Under the pieces are notes generated by a model. That model was not told the origin of the DNA and searched no databases. It was given only the letters and a program-made list of their open reading frames with translations. This document shows, one piece after another, positions 1-7,341 of a DNA stretch of 48,009 nucleotides (within the stretch, counting starts at the first letter, position 1; each line of letters starts with the position of its first letter). The DNA comes from Mycobacterium sp. (lineage in GTDB: Bacteria > Actinomycetota > Actinomycetes > Mycobacteriales > Mycobacteriaceae), in NCBI GenBank assembly GCA_023264735.1, contig JAHFVD010000058.1:1-48009 (forward strand), in the 5' to 3' direction. The position numbers and the translations under genes are program-made.

Positions 1-289
1 AGGGGGTCCGGCCGCTTAGCTCTTCGGCGGCGGCCGCCTCGCGCTGCAAATCCCGATAGACCACATCCAGATCGCCGGCGCATTCGAGCGGGAAGCGAGC
101 CACGACATTCTCACCGATCCGGAAAATCGAGTTCACGGTGCCTGCACTCGGTACCGATCGAATGGGCAGACCCCTCCACTGAGGGAACTGCTCAGCGACC
201 AGTGCGCCCACCGTGCGCGGCGACACCGACAACTGACCGGGATGCATCTGCACAATCGCAGGGTCGCACGTAGCACTGCGGACGGCCAT
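1..289 (-). CDS. Aminoglycoside phosphotransferase-like protein, N-terminal part (runs off left edge)
   Basis: This reading frame starts with ATG at 289, preceded on the minus strand by a GGAGAA-type ribosome binding site, and stays open for 96 codons to the window edge with no stop. The translation has the look of an APH/choline-kinase-family N-lobe: LVAEQFPQW at about residues 35-43, followed by a beta-rich stretch with IFRIGENVVARFPLE, which is the usual position of the small ATP-binding hairpin, and then a helix rich in E and A. Known members transfer phosphate from ATP to small hydroxylated substrates. The catalytic HGD and DxD motifs would lie beyond the left edge, so neither activity nor integrity can be judged. 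It is divergent from the methyltransferase at 447. Confidence 0.7.
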   Translation of the reverse strand, partial: MAVRSATCDPAIVQMHPGQLSVSPRTVGALVAEQFPQWRGLPIRSVPSAGTVNSIFRIGENVVARFPLECAGDLDVVYRDLQREAAAAEELSGRTP

Positions 290-446
290 CTCTTTTCTCC
301 GGGCATCGACCCCGCTCCGCAGAAATCAAGCGATTCCTGGAAGCGGAAGGACATCTGCTCCGTAATAGCGGTTCAACGTGGGCGATGTCGTCGGCACCAT
401 GAAGCGAGTCTCCATAGTCGCGGCACACTTAGGCCAGGATGGTGCT

Positions 447-1193
447 ATGCCTGGTGTGCCTGATGATCCCGCTGAGCCCCCCGCTTCTGGGCTCAACGAC
501 TACGACAGTTTCGCTGAGGCTTACGTCGCCGAAAACGACACCAGCATCGCGAACGCTTGGTACGAAAGGCCGGCCATCCTCGCCCTAGCCGGCGACGTAA
601 CCGGTCGGCGAATACTCGACGCCGGCTGTGGCTCGGGCCGACTGTTCGCAGAACTGCGAGATCGCGGCGCTGTGGTGACCGGCATCGACAACAGCACCGC
701 AATGTTGGAGCTGGCACGCCTGCGGCTTGGCAGCACTGCTGACCTCACCATCGCCGACTTACGCGCGCCGCTCGCCTTCCCCGAGAATGCGTTCGACGAT
801 GTCATCGCATCCTTGGTCCTGCATTACCTCGAAGACTGGGGCCCAACGCTTTCCGAACTACGGCGCATCCTGAGACCCGGGGGTCGCCTGATCGTGTCGG
901 TTGACCATCCATTCGCCATCCACGCGATCCAACGCCAGGCGGGCCAGGCCACCAACTACTTCGCTACCTACAACTGGACCGAGCAGTGGACCATGGGCGA
1001 CCAGACCGCCACGATGAGCTTCTGGAATCGACCCCTCCACGCGATGACCGATGCCTTCACCACCGCCGGTTTCCACCTGTATGCCATCGGCGAGCCACAA
1101 CCTCAATCTGCCGCTCGCGAGCTGTTTCCCGATGAGTACGACGCCTTGGCCGCGAGCCCCTCCTTCTTGTTCTTCGTCCTACGTGCCACCTGA
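447..1193 (+). CDS. Class I SAM-dependent methyltransferase
   Basis: This 248-residue protein has a Rossmann methyltransferase core. Motif I is ILDAGCGSGRL (about residues 52-62), followed by the acidic GIDNS strand end, then IADLRAPLAF and VIASLVLHYLEDW, and then a ELRRILRPGGRLIVSVDHP post-motif segment. This arrangement is typical of methyltransferase domain 11/25 small-molecule enzymes. The open frame begins upstream at 378, but ATG 447 was chosen because it lies after an AGGAT-like ribosome binding site and the sequence before it is not methyltransferase-like. The substrate cannot be read from the sequence. It is a single gene with no operon partners, divergent from the phosphotransferase-like gene at the left edge. 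Confidence 0.85.
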   Translation: MPGVPDDPAEPPASGLNDYDSFAEAYVAENDTSIANAWYERPAILALAGDVTGRRILDAGCGSGRLFAELRDRGAVVTGIDNSTAMLELARLRLGSTADLTIADLRAPLAFPENAFDDVIASLVLHYLEDWGPTLSELRRILRPGGRLIVSVDHPFAIHAIQRQAGQATNYFATYNWTEQWTMGDQTATMSFWNRPLHAMTDAFTTAGFHLYAIGEPQPQSAARELFPDEYDALAASPSFLFFVLRAT

Positions 1194-1230
1194 TCGCGAC
1201 TCGCAGACACTTAACTCGTTCGCCAGATGC

Positions 1231-1244
1231 GCGGGGATCCCCGC
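1231..1244. terminator. GC palindrome between convergent genes
   Basis: GCGGGGATCCCCGC is a perfect 14-bp palindrome. It lies between the stop of the methyltransferase (1193) and the stop of the convergent small gene (1262). It has no T-tract, so a terminator role is inferred only from its position. Confidence 0.35.
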
Positions 1245-1261
1245 CGGAGGACGAGCAGTGG

Positions 1262-1411
1262 TCAACCGCGTCGGCCGGCTCGTTTGGCGAAGGCATCAAG
1301 TGCGGCAAGCACTTCCGGAGATCGCCACACGCGGTTGCGGGGCCCGTTGGTCACCGCCACGTTCGGCGTCGAAACGTGCGATCTCGCGACTGGCGGACTC
1401 GCGTCTGACAT
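1262..1411 (-). CDS. Small protein of 49 residues, unknown function
   Basis: An ATG at 1411 opens a 49-codon frame ending in TGA. The product begins MSDASPPVARSH and ends with a well-formed amphipathic helix, PEVLAALDAFAKRAGRRG. It follows the HAD gene by 9 bp on the same strand, so the two may be co-transcribed. The start has only a weak AAAG-type ribosome binding site. No domain is recognised. The helix-like end and the position make it more plausible than the overlapping frames, but it may be spurious. Confidence 0.4.
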   Translation of the reverse strand: MSDASPPVARSHVSTPNVAVTNGPRNRVWRSPEVLAALDAFAKRAGRRG

Positions 1412-1420
1412 GGCTTTCGA

Positions 1421-1918
1421 TCAGGCCGGAGCCTTCAGCCAATCGCCTACTTGTGCGAGATCCGCTTCGGTCAACCCTGACCTCGGATCGACACGATGAA
1501 GCAAAGCCGAACCTCCGTGATGTGCGCCCACCCATGCACGGTCGATGTCAGAGATCTCGTCGTCGACCCAGACGAAGCGACGCCCAGCGGCAGCTACCAC
1601 TAGCGCCGCTGTCTTCCAGTGCAGGGTGCCGACCGGATCCTTCAGCGGCGCTTCGGGCAGATCAGCCACCGGCAACAGTGGGAGCCCGAGCAGCGGGGCA
1701 ATCACCTCGTTGGCGTCATGCATCCAGGCTGTGGCCCAAACCAAATCGCAACCAAGGGCTAGAAGACGTCGACCAAGCGTGCGGTCCATCCTCGCCAGCC
1801 GAGGATTGCGGCGACTCTGCCATTCCTGCCAATCGACAAATGCTGGATCAAGCTTCTCCCCACCGCCCGTTAGGAGGGTGCCGTCCACGTCCAAGAACAA
1901 CAGCGGGCGACCGACCAC
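1421..1918 (-). CDS. HAD-like hydrolase domain protein (HAD_SAK-type)
   Basis: This is a small 165-residue HAD protein starting with GTG at 1918. Motif I is LFLDVDGTLL (about residues 7-16), with both catalytic aspartates of the DxD pair. WATAWMHDAN fits motif II. WKTAALVVAAAGRRFVWVDDE carries a motif III/IV-like lysine and DD. There is no cap domain, and the length and motif spacing resemble the stand-alone HAD proteins related to the 'Swiss Army Knife' RNA-repair HAD family. The domain is known to catalyse phosphoryl transfer from phosphate esters; the real substrate is unknown. The 49-residue gene follows it on the same strand. Confidence 0.75.
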   Translation of the reverse strand: MVGRPLLFLDVDGTLLTGGGEKLDPAFVDWQEWQSRRNPRLARMDRTLGRRLLALGCDLVWATAWMHDANEVIAPLLGLPLLPVADLPEAPLKDPVGTLHWKTAALVVAAAGRRFVWVDDEISDIDRAWVGAHHGGSALLHRVDPRSGLTEADLAQVGDWLKAPA

Positions 1919-2061
1919 AACGGCAATTTATCAAGCCCACGTCAGCTCACCTCACCGCGGGACGGAGCAGCTCGATAAGGGGTGTCTCGTTCACGGGGCC
2001 GACCACCCTGGACCGTGATCCGAAGGTAGGTGCACCCGCGGGGGCGTCGGCTCAATCTCCC

Positions 2062-3057
2062 TCATATATCGGGATATTCGGCGTGGAGGTCGCCGTGGAA
2101 CAGTCTCCCGTAGAAGGCGTTCATCTTCGCGGCGGCGGGTGCATGCCGGGTCAGGATCGCGGCGACCGCCGGTGGCATGCCATCCGGTACGCGTCTGGCG
2201 GCGCACTGGCGTACGTACTCATTGTGGGCGACTGGGTCACCTCTGGGCACTCCGCAAACATCGGTCACCAGCCAGTTGACGAGTCGCATGGCGGCGTAGC
2301 CGGCGTCATGCGTGACGTGTTGTGCAGTGAAGTCGCGCTCAGCCGACGACAGGTCGAATCGGGGTGATATGGCCAGTCCGAAGTCGCTGAGATAGATGCG
2401 CTCCATATCGGTGCGGATGTTGCCGAAGTGCCCGTCCATGTGCAGTAACGCCCGGTCCCGCAGAAACGTCACGATCTCGGAAAGCTGCCGCTCGATTGCG
2501 GCCGCTTTGTCGGCTGGGTTGTTTCGCAGCCAGTCCGTGATCGGGTGTGGGATGTATTCGCAGAACAGCACGAGGCTGCACGTGGCGGCGGCCAGCGCTT
2601 CGAGACGGGCCCGCACGGCCGGGGAACCGCCCTGGGCGGTGACGACAGTGTCGATGTCGGCGTGTTCGGCTGCGACCGGCGACCGGCCAGGTAATACCCG
2701 CCAGTGGTAGAGGATCGGGAACGATTGCGTCTCACCGGCCAGCACGGCGTCAGTGACGATGATGTTCGCGGCCAGCTCTCGCCAGGCGTTGAATCCTGGT
2801 CCGCCGATACCGTACTGGCAGAACATCGGCAGATCGAACAGGTTCGCCGTGGAGCTTGAGTTAGCGACCTCCCGGTCGGTCAGCGGGATCCGCTTGACGA
2901 ACACCGGCACGCTATCGCAGTCGACAAGCTCAGAGCCACCACCGACACCCACGCTTATGAATCGACCAGTTCCCACCAGCGCCGCGAGCTCAACATCGCT
3001 GCGGGACCCCAGGGACGCCGAGACCCTTTGGTGAAGGGCAGCTCTGACAGCCGTCAT
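2062..3057 (-). CDS. Protein-kinase-fold protein, unknown substrate
   Basis: This 331-residue protein has a recognisable kinase core. A glycine-rich segment GVGGGSE (about residues 37-43) is followed by PVFVKR with a candidate ATP-binding lysine at 55. The catalytic loop reads HMDGHFGN (H206, D208, N213), and LSDFGLA (D225 of the DFG) follows. The loop order is HxDxxxxN then DFG, as in Ser/Thr kinases and in the APH/CotH-like small-molecule kinases. The region between residues 60 and 200 is longer than usual and shows no membrane segment. All key catalytic residues are present, so it is probably active. There are no operon partners; the substrate could be a protein or a small molecule. Confidence 0.7.
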   Translation of the reverse strand: MTAVRAALHQRVSASLGSRSDVELAALVGTGRFISVGVGGGSELVDCDSVPVFVKRIPLTDREVANSSSTANLFDLPMFCQYGIGGPGFNAWRELAANIIVTDAVLAGETQSFPILYHWRVLPGRSPVAAEHADIDTVVTAQGGSPAVRARLEALAAATCSLVLFCEYIPHPITDWLRNNPADKAAAIERQLSEIVTFLRDRALLHMDGHFGNIRTDMERIYLSDFGLAISPRFDLSSAERDFTAQHVTHDAGYAAMRLVNWLVTDVCGVPRGDPVAHNEYVRQCAARRVPDGMPPAVAAILTRHAPAAAKMNAFYGRLFHGDLHAEYPDI

Positions 3058-3361
3058 CGCACGATTGTGTCACTGACCCGGAATGGCAGAGGCGGCGCAG
3101 GCCACCGCGGTGTCTCGTTGCTAGAGAAGTTGGACGACTCAGATCCTGTCTCAGGTCAGACTGACTGGTTTGACAGTCGGATTGAGCAACACCAGCTGTC
3201 GGCGGAGTCGTCATCACATTGATGGTGCTGTCACCTTCAGGGTGGATGTCTTGGGTCTGCGGCAAACCGTTTCCGGGATAAGCGTTCTGGACCTACCTGG
3301 CCGCGAGCGTGGTGGATCGATGGCCGACCCATCGATCAAGCAGCGGGTTCAACTGTCACGA
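3058..3361. other. Intergenic stretch without a supported gene
   Basis: This 304-bp gap separates the kinase-fold gene from the squalene-cyclase-like gene. Both are on the minus strand, so it holds the kinase promoter and the cyclase 3' end. The only clear structure is the hairpin at 3315-3337. Open frames here show no codon pattern or protein features that support a gene. Confidence 0.5.
3315..3337 (-). terminator. Hairpin downstream of the squalene-cyclase-like gene
   Basis: Perfect 9-bp arms, GATCGATGG and CCATCGATC, flank a 5-nt loop (CCGAC), 24 bp past the stop codon at 3362. There is no T-tract, as is common for mycobacterial hairpin terminators. Confidence 0.5.
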
Positions 3362-4339
3362 TCACCCATGGGCGGAGTCCCACCAGGCGAGCACTCTCGT
3401 CCCGATCAGGGTCAGCCACTTCGATGGCTCACCTGCAGGTGCATCTATCTCGAACCACACTCGTCCAGGGTGGCGCCCAGCCTGAAGCCAGGTGCCATCG
3501 GATTGCCTTGCGGCCCGTATCATTTCGATAGCCTCGCTCATGCGAAGGTCGGGTTGCACGCCATCGAGTAGCGCGGCCTGGCGGAAGTGATCCGCGGCGT
3601 TGAGCGCGCTGTACGTCCAGCGGAAGGGGTAGGCGAACTGATTGACCCACGGCCCGACTTGTTCACCGGTCGAGCGGCGACGCCAGAGATGGCGCTGCAA
3701 CAAATATTCTGAACCCGCGTGCCGTGCGTCACGGGTGGCGTCGCTGCCACCAGTCAGAGCGTCGTAGGCGAGTAGGCCCTTCAACGAGTTCAGTGTTGAA
3801 TGGAACGACGAGCGTGTGGAGCCCTCGACCCACTCGCAGTTCCAGCCGCCGTCGGGCAGTCGGTGCTCGACAAACCATTCGACGAGTCCAGTGACGTCGG
3901 CGCCGAGCCACGCACCGTTGGCGATGGTCCAGGCGTTGATGCAGCAGTCGACCTCGCCGCTCCAATAGGGCAGGCCCTCGTATTCCCATCGGCTGTTCTC
4001 AGCGAGCAACTCGGCGGTACGACGCTCGCGCAGGACGTCAGGATCTAGGCCCCACTCCCGCAGCGAATTGAGCGTCCACGTCGTTGCCGTCCACGGCATC
4101 CCTTCGCCTTCGGCCTCAGGGCCGTCGAAGTCGTAATCGGCCGGGAAGAACGCGCCACCCGCCCACTGTCCGTCCGTATCTTGTTGGGCGAGAAGTCGCT
4201 TGCCCCATCCTTTGGAGGCGACACGTGTACGTGTTGCCTCCCAGACTTCTCGGGGTTCGTGCACGACGTCGCGCTCGACCTGCCAACGCAGCGCCGGATC
4301 GGAGTCCAACAACCAATCAATCGGGGCCTCGGGGGTCAT
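3362..4339 (-). CDS. Squalene-cyclase / prenyltransferase-repeat-like protein
   Basis: This 325-residue all-alpha protein starts with MTPEAPIDWLLDSDPALRW at ATG 4339. The frame is open much further upstream, but the extension is low in recognisable structure and the start chosen matches the family's N-terminus. QW-type repeats occur as DTDGQWAGG, LPDGGWNCEW and QSDGTWLQAG, each preceded by long helices. This is the alpha/alpha-toroid signature of squalene cyclases and prenyltransferase beta subunits. It is about half the length of a true class II triterpene cyclase, and the DxDD catalytic motif is not visible, so cyclase activity is doubtful. It is a soluble single-domain toroid of unknown function, with a single-gene context. 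Confidence 0.65.
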   Translation of the reverse strand: MTPEAPIDWLLDSDPALRWQVERDVVHEPREVWEATRTRVASKGWGKRLLAQQDTDGQWAGGAFFPADYDFDGPEAEGEGMPWTATTWTLNSLREWGLDPDVLRERRTAELLAENSRWEYEGLPYWSGEVDCCINAWTIANGAWLGADVTGLVEWFVEHRLPDGGWNCEWVEGSTRSSFHSTLNSLKGLLAYDALTGGSDATRDARHAGSEYLLQRHLWRRRSTGEQVGPWVNQFAYPFRWTYSALNAADHFRQAALLDGVQPDLRMSEAIEMIRAARQSDGTWLQAGRHPGRVWFEIDAPAGEPSKWLTLIGTRVLAWWDSAHG

Positions 4340-4558
4340 GGCAGCGGATCTTAGGGGACACATACGACGTGTTCGGTCTCCTCCAGGGGGTTTCGGCGGC
4401 ACCGTGGGGGTCGATGGGTTTTCATGACCGGTGGCACTAATCGTTGGTGCGGCGTTGGTCAACATGAATGCCGATGGCCGGTCCGTTCGCTTTCTTGGCC
4501 GGGCGTGGTGACCGCCGTCTTGGGTGCGCCAGCGCCCGTACCGCCTTAGCCTGAGGCC

Positions 4559-5278
4559 GTGGACTGGGAGTTCGAGGCCGAGGTGTTCCAGTGGCGTGGC
4601 CCTGCACCGTACTTCTTCGTCGCTACACCTACCCACGTCAATGACTTCCTGCACGCTCACCACGGTGAGCTGACCTACGGCTGGGGAGTCATTCCGGCGC
4701 AGGTGCGCATCGGTGCCACGGAGGTGACGACGTCGCTGATCCCGAAGGACGGCGTGTATCTGGTGCCACTGAAGGTGGCGCTCCGCCGCCCCGAAGGCAT
4801 CGACGATGGCGATGACGTGCGGGTAGGACTGCACGTCGGTAGGCAGGACGTCAGTGGTCCGTGCGAGGGTACGGCCATGACTACGTTCGTCATCGATGCA
4901 CGGGTGGCTATCGACCTCGCTACTGACGGCGCGGCCATCCCGCCGAAGCACAGCCTGACCGCTCCCACGCTACTGCGTTCGCAAGTCCTCGCCCTGGTGT
5001 ACGACTCGGTGCGCCGCGGGGAGATCGACGATCGGACGGCCCGAAAGATCCTCCACGATGTCCGTGGGCTGGGCATCCGGTTCCTTGGCGACCGATCCCT
5101 GGAAGACAACGCATGGCAGCTAGCCATCAAGCTGAACTGGCCCGACGTCCACCAGGCCCATTACATCGCACTCACTCAACTGCAAGCCGATGCGCTGGTC
5201 ACCGCCGACGACGACCTCGCCTTGGCCGCACGGGCTTTCGTCAAGACCGCCTCCCCCGCCGACATCTTGCGGTCCTAG
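4559..5278 (+). CDS. DUF1905 - PIN domain fusion protein
   Basis: One uninterrupted frame from GTG 4559 encodes 239 residues with two parts. Residues 1-95 are a DUF1905 beta-barrel-type domain (WGVIPAQVRIGATEVTTSL, then YLVPLKVALRRPEGI and DDVRVGLHVG). Residues 107-239 are a PIN/VapC-type nuclease domain beginning MTTFVIDARVAIDLA. An internal ATG at 4877 could give a separate 133-residue PIN protein. PIN nucleases use a cluster of acidic residues. D113 and the DALVTADDDLA acids are present, but the usual Asp in the DAxY motif is Q199 (QAHYIALT), and the usual early Glu position is Q142. No antitoxin-like gene precedes it. The domains are seen; loss of nuclease activity is inferred. Confidence 0.7.
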   Translation: MDWEFEAEVFQWRGPAPYFFVATPTHVNDFLHAHHGELTYGWGVIPAQVRIGATEVTTSLIPKDGVYLVPLKVALRRPEGIDDGDDVRVGLHVGRQDVSGPCEGTAMTTFVIDARVAIDLATDGAAIPPKHSLTAPTLLRSQVLALVYDSVRRGEIDDRTARKILHDVRGLGIRFLGDRSLEDNAWQLAIKLNWPDVHQAHYIALTQLQADALVTADDDLALAARAFVKTASPADILRS

Positions 5279-5660
5279 ACCAGGGGTGACTCCGTGCTTC
5301 TTGTGTGCGATTGACAGTCAGCCCCCTAAACCGCAGCTGGAGGGAAACTTGGCATGCCGGCCGACGCTGAGGCCCGAGCTTCTGATCAGGCGCACTAACA
5401 GGCTTTTTAATCCGCAGTGCCTGAGTCGACGCCGAGGATCGCCTCATCGACGCCTTCTGGCGCCAGCTTCGTACGCCGAACGCTCCGTTTAACTTCAGTT
5501 ATGCGCCTAAGTGAAGTTAAATCGGGCGGCTGACTTCAGATGACGGCAGCGCTGGCTGAATCCGTCTCGGACTCCGTGGCGTTCACAGCGCACGAGCACA
5601 TGACGACTGCCGCTCCCGAGATTCACAGCCACGCGAGCGTCCACGGGGATGCGAGGAGGA
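5279..5660. other. Intergenic region between convergent accessory genes
   Basis: This 382-bp region lies between the ends of the PIN fusion and the HEPN gene. It is locally AT-richer around 5485-5525, where a 10-bp inverted repeat lies. No supported gene was found. Confidence 0.5.
5488..5521. repeat. 10-bp inverted repeat, AT-rich
   Basis: TTTAACTTCA (5488-5497) and TGAAGTTAAA (5512-5521) are perfect reverse complements separated by 14 nt, with three more pairs inside. It lies between convergent genes, so it could be a bidirectional terminator. The AT-rich symmetric arms would also suit a protein-binding site or a mobile-element scar. Confidence 0.5.
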
Positions 5661-6047
5661 TCAGCCAGTTGCAGCCGCGCGGCGGGCGGCCTCGACCAAC
5701 GCCTCTGCTGCACGTCTCGACCGTTTGCGCTCATCCGAAGTGGCTGACTGATGGGTGTATGACACTTTGGACTTCACATTCAGCAGCGTGCGTAGGTGCT
5801 TTTCCGCGCCGGCGTCGGCCTTCGCGAGTAACGCAACGGCCTCGTTGTGGTTCTCACCGGCGGCGTAGATGCCAAGGCGCACACCGCATATGACGTCGGC
5901 CGCCGCGATCCCGGCGTTGACCAACAGAGAGACGGCGGCATCCGGCATATCGTCGTCGATGAGGATCGCGCCGTCGAGGAACTCGACAGCCTTTCTAAGC
6001 CGGCCGCGTCGGATGGTCTCGGTGCTAGGTCTCGTCCGTTCACTCAT
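5661..6047 (-). CDS. HEPN-type putative toxin of a HEPN/MNT toxin-antitoxin pair
   Basis: This is a 128-residue, all-helical protein. It starts with MSERTRPSTETIRRGRLRKA and carries AVSLLVNAGIAAADVICG, then HNEAVALLAKAD, and a basic C-terminus ending RRAAEALVEAARRAAATG. Length, helix pattern and position directly after a nucleotidyltransferase-domain gene, with an 8-bp overlap, are typical of HEPN partners in MNT/HEPN modules, where HEPN proteins act as RNases. The classical RX4-6H active site is not cleanly visible; the nearest candidate is around KSKVSYTHQ. The toxin call therefore rests partly on gene pairing. Translation is probably coupled to the upstream antitoxin gene. Confidence 0.65.
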   Translation of the reverse strand: MSERTRPSTETIRRGRLRKAVEFLDGAILIDDDMPDAAVSLLVNAGIAAADVICGVRLGIYAAGENHNEAVALLAKADAGAEKHLRTLLNVKSKVSYTHQSATSDERKRSRRAAEALVEAARRAAATG

Positions 6048-6681
6048 CGATCACCCCTTTTCGTACGCGGGCAGGTTTCACCTGCTTCAACAGCCACGCG
6101 CGCGATCCGGCAACAGTAAGCCCATGTTCGAGGACGTCGTGCACCATCGGCTCGTTTCTCGCGCTGTCGAGATCGATCTCCGCGTACTCCACGACACGTG
6201 CGTCGTTGCCCGTCCAGGCCGTGACTGCCGACGCAAGCTCATTCACCTGTTGCGCCCATACGGCGTCAGGTACATCAGTCGCACTGACCAGAAATAGGTC
6301 GATATCGCTATCCGACGTCATAGTGCCGTGCGCAGCTGAGCCAAACACCGCGGCATATACGGGTGGGTACTGCCACCCGCCAAGTTCTGCGTCGAGCCGC
6401 TTGAGGAACGTGTCAAAAAGTTTCGCCAGCTCCAGAATCGGCTTTGCCGCTAGATGCTCGGTGTTGAGCCGGTACGCAAACGCATTGCCGATGCGTTCTG
6501 AGAGCACGACGCCCTGAGTCACGAGTCTGGCGAGAACTTTTCGAATACCTTCTTCCGAGTAGGCGTTCAGCACGCGGTGAATCTGACCGGTCGTGAAGGT
6601 GACGCCGTGCGCCGCCAGCACTGTTAGGACGTCGCCATCAAGAGTTGGCGTGACCGTCGCCAGCGGGTGGTTCATTTCCAC
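6040..6681 (-). CDS. Nucleotidyltransferase (MNT) antitoxin with N-terminal winged helix
   Basis: This 213-residue protein starts with GTG 6681, 6 nt after a perfect GGAGG (6688-6692 on the opposite strand); an in-frame ATG two codons later is the alternative. Residues 17-72 form a winged helix-turn-helix (IHRVLNAYSEEGIRKVLARL, then VLSERIGNAFAYRLN). Residues 108-185 form a minimal nucleotidyltransferase with GSAAHGTMTSDSDIDLFLVS: G114-S115 and the metal-binding D126 and D128. In characterised HEPN/MNT systems the MNT protein neutralises the toxin, in some cases by AMPylation. The fused DNA-binding domain suggests that this one also represses its own operon, through the palindromes at 6700-6737. 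Confidence 0.75.
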   Translation of the reverse strand: MEMNHPLATVTPTLDGDVLTVLAAHGVTFTTGQIHRVLNAYSEEGIRKVLARLVTQGVVLSERIGNAFAYRLNTEHLAAKPILELAKLFDTFLKRLDAELGGWQYPPVYAAVFGSAAHGTMTSDSDIDLFLVSATDVPDAVWAQQVNELASAVTAWTGNDARVVEYAEIDLDSARNEPMVHDVLEHGLTVAGSRAWLLKQVKPARVRKGVIDE

Positions 6682-6699
6682 GGCCTACCTCCAATGTGT

Positions 6700-6737
6700 C
6701 AACTATAGTTGGTATATCCGTACTATAGTACGGATAT
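6700..6737. promoter_or_regulatory. Twin palindromic operator of the HEPN/MNT operon
   Basis: There are two perfect palindromes just upstream of the MNT start. One is 12 bp (CAACTATAGTTG, 6700-6711) and one is 24 bp (6714-6737, left half ATATCCGTACTA). Both are centred on the same ACTATAGT core, and the centres are exactly 20 bp apart, about two helical turns. This places two dimer sites on one DNA face. They are most simply read as operator sites for the winged-helix domain of the MNT protein. Confidence 0.7.
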
Positions 6738-7341
6738 CGGACGCCACGCACTCGCGAGCCACACGCAATTCAAGCCCCTCGATCTCGTTGCCGTTTATTC
6801 GGCGCTAATGACCGAGAATCGCCCGGGTTCGGTCGGTTCGACACCGCACTGACCGGAAGCCAAAACCACTATCTACCAGCACAAACAAGCACTTTCAGGT
6901 ACTCACCGGAGCCCCTGATTCCAAATCCCTAGGTCGCAGGTTCGTTCCTGCCGGGGCGCTATCTGACCAGCACGGAGAGGTGTCCGCACCAGGTACGCGC
7001 AACGTGGACACTCCGCCAACCACACACTGCCCGATCTGCTCACCGACCATGCAGGAACGGATGGCCGCGACACCTGCCTCGCTTACAGCGGCGAATATCC
7101 CGACATCGTCGGCTTCGAGCTGACGAACTCTCGTCCGGCAAATCGGTCCGCCGCGCACCCTAGCGATGAGCGGCGAAAGGTGGGATGTCGGAGCGATGGC
7201 GTGCCGGGATGAATAGGCGGCAATAGTTGGCTGAGACGGCCGGTCCGCTTTGGGGGGGCAAAGGTCACGACCGCCTCAGTCATCAGGTAAAACGCGGGAA
7301 CCGTCGGGCAAGTTCCAGGCAAAGACGAGCCGTGCGTGGAC
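6738..7341. other. Non-coding stretch with tRNA-like fragment
   Basis: About 600 bp upstream of the HEPN/MNT operon and downstream of the rbpA paralogue. Apart from the tRNA-3'-end-like sequence at 6927-6960, no gene or strong structure was found. Short open frames on both strands lack start signals and protein-like composition. Confidence 0.5.
6927..6960 (+). repeat. tRNA 3'-half-like direct repeat, copy 1
   Basis: The sequence begins CCCTAGGTCGCAGGTTCG and ends GCCGGGGCGCT. It looks like the variable loop, T-arm (GCAGG / CCTGC stem around TTCGTT) and 3' acceptor strand of a tRNA, with no 5' half nearby. The same 18-bp beginning recurs at 7950. The two copies flank the rbpA paralogue. A pair of tRNA-3'-end repeats is what site-specific integration at a tRNA gene leaves behind; degradation of the copies argues for an old event. 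Confidence 0.55.

Noticed and set aside
1051..2367. 438-codon plus-strand open frame overlapping the methyltransferase end and antisense to the HAD and kinase-fold genes
   Set aside because: Its translation is low-complexity Arg/Pro/Ser-rich and is a shadow of well-supported genes on both strands.
4340..4951. 204-codon upstream extension of the squalene-cyclase-like frame
   Set aside because: It overlaps the DUF1905-PIN gene and its composition is not protein-like; the ATG at 4339 matches the family N-terminus.
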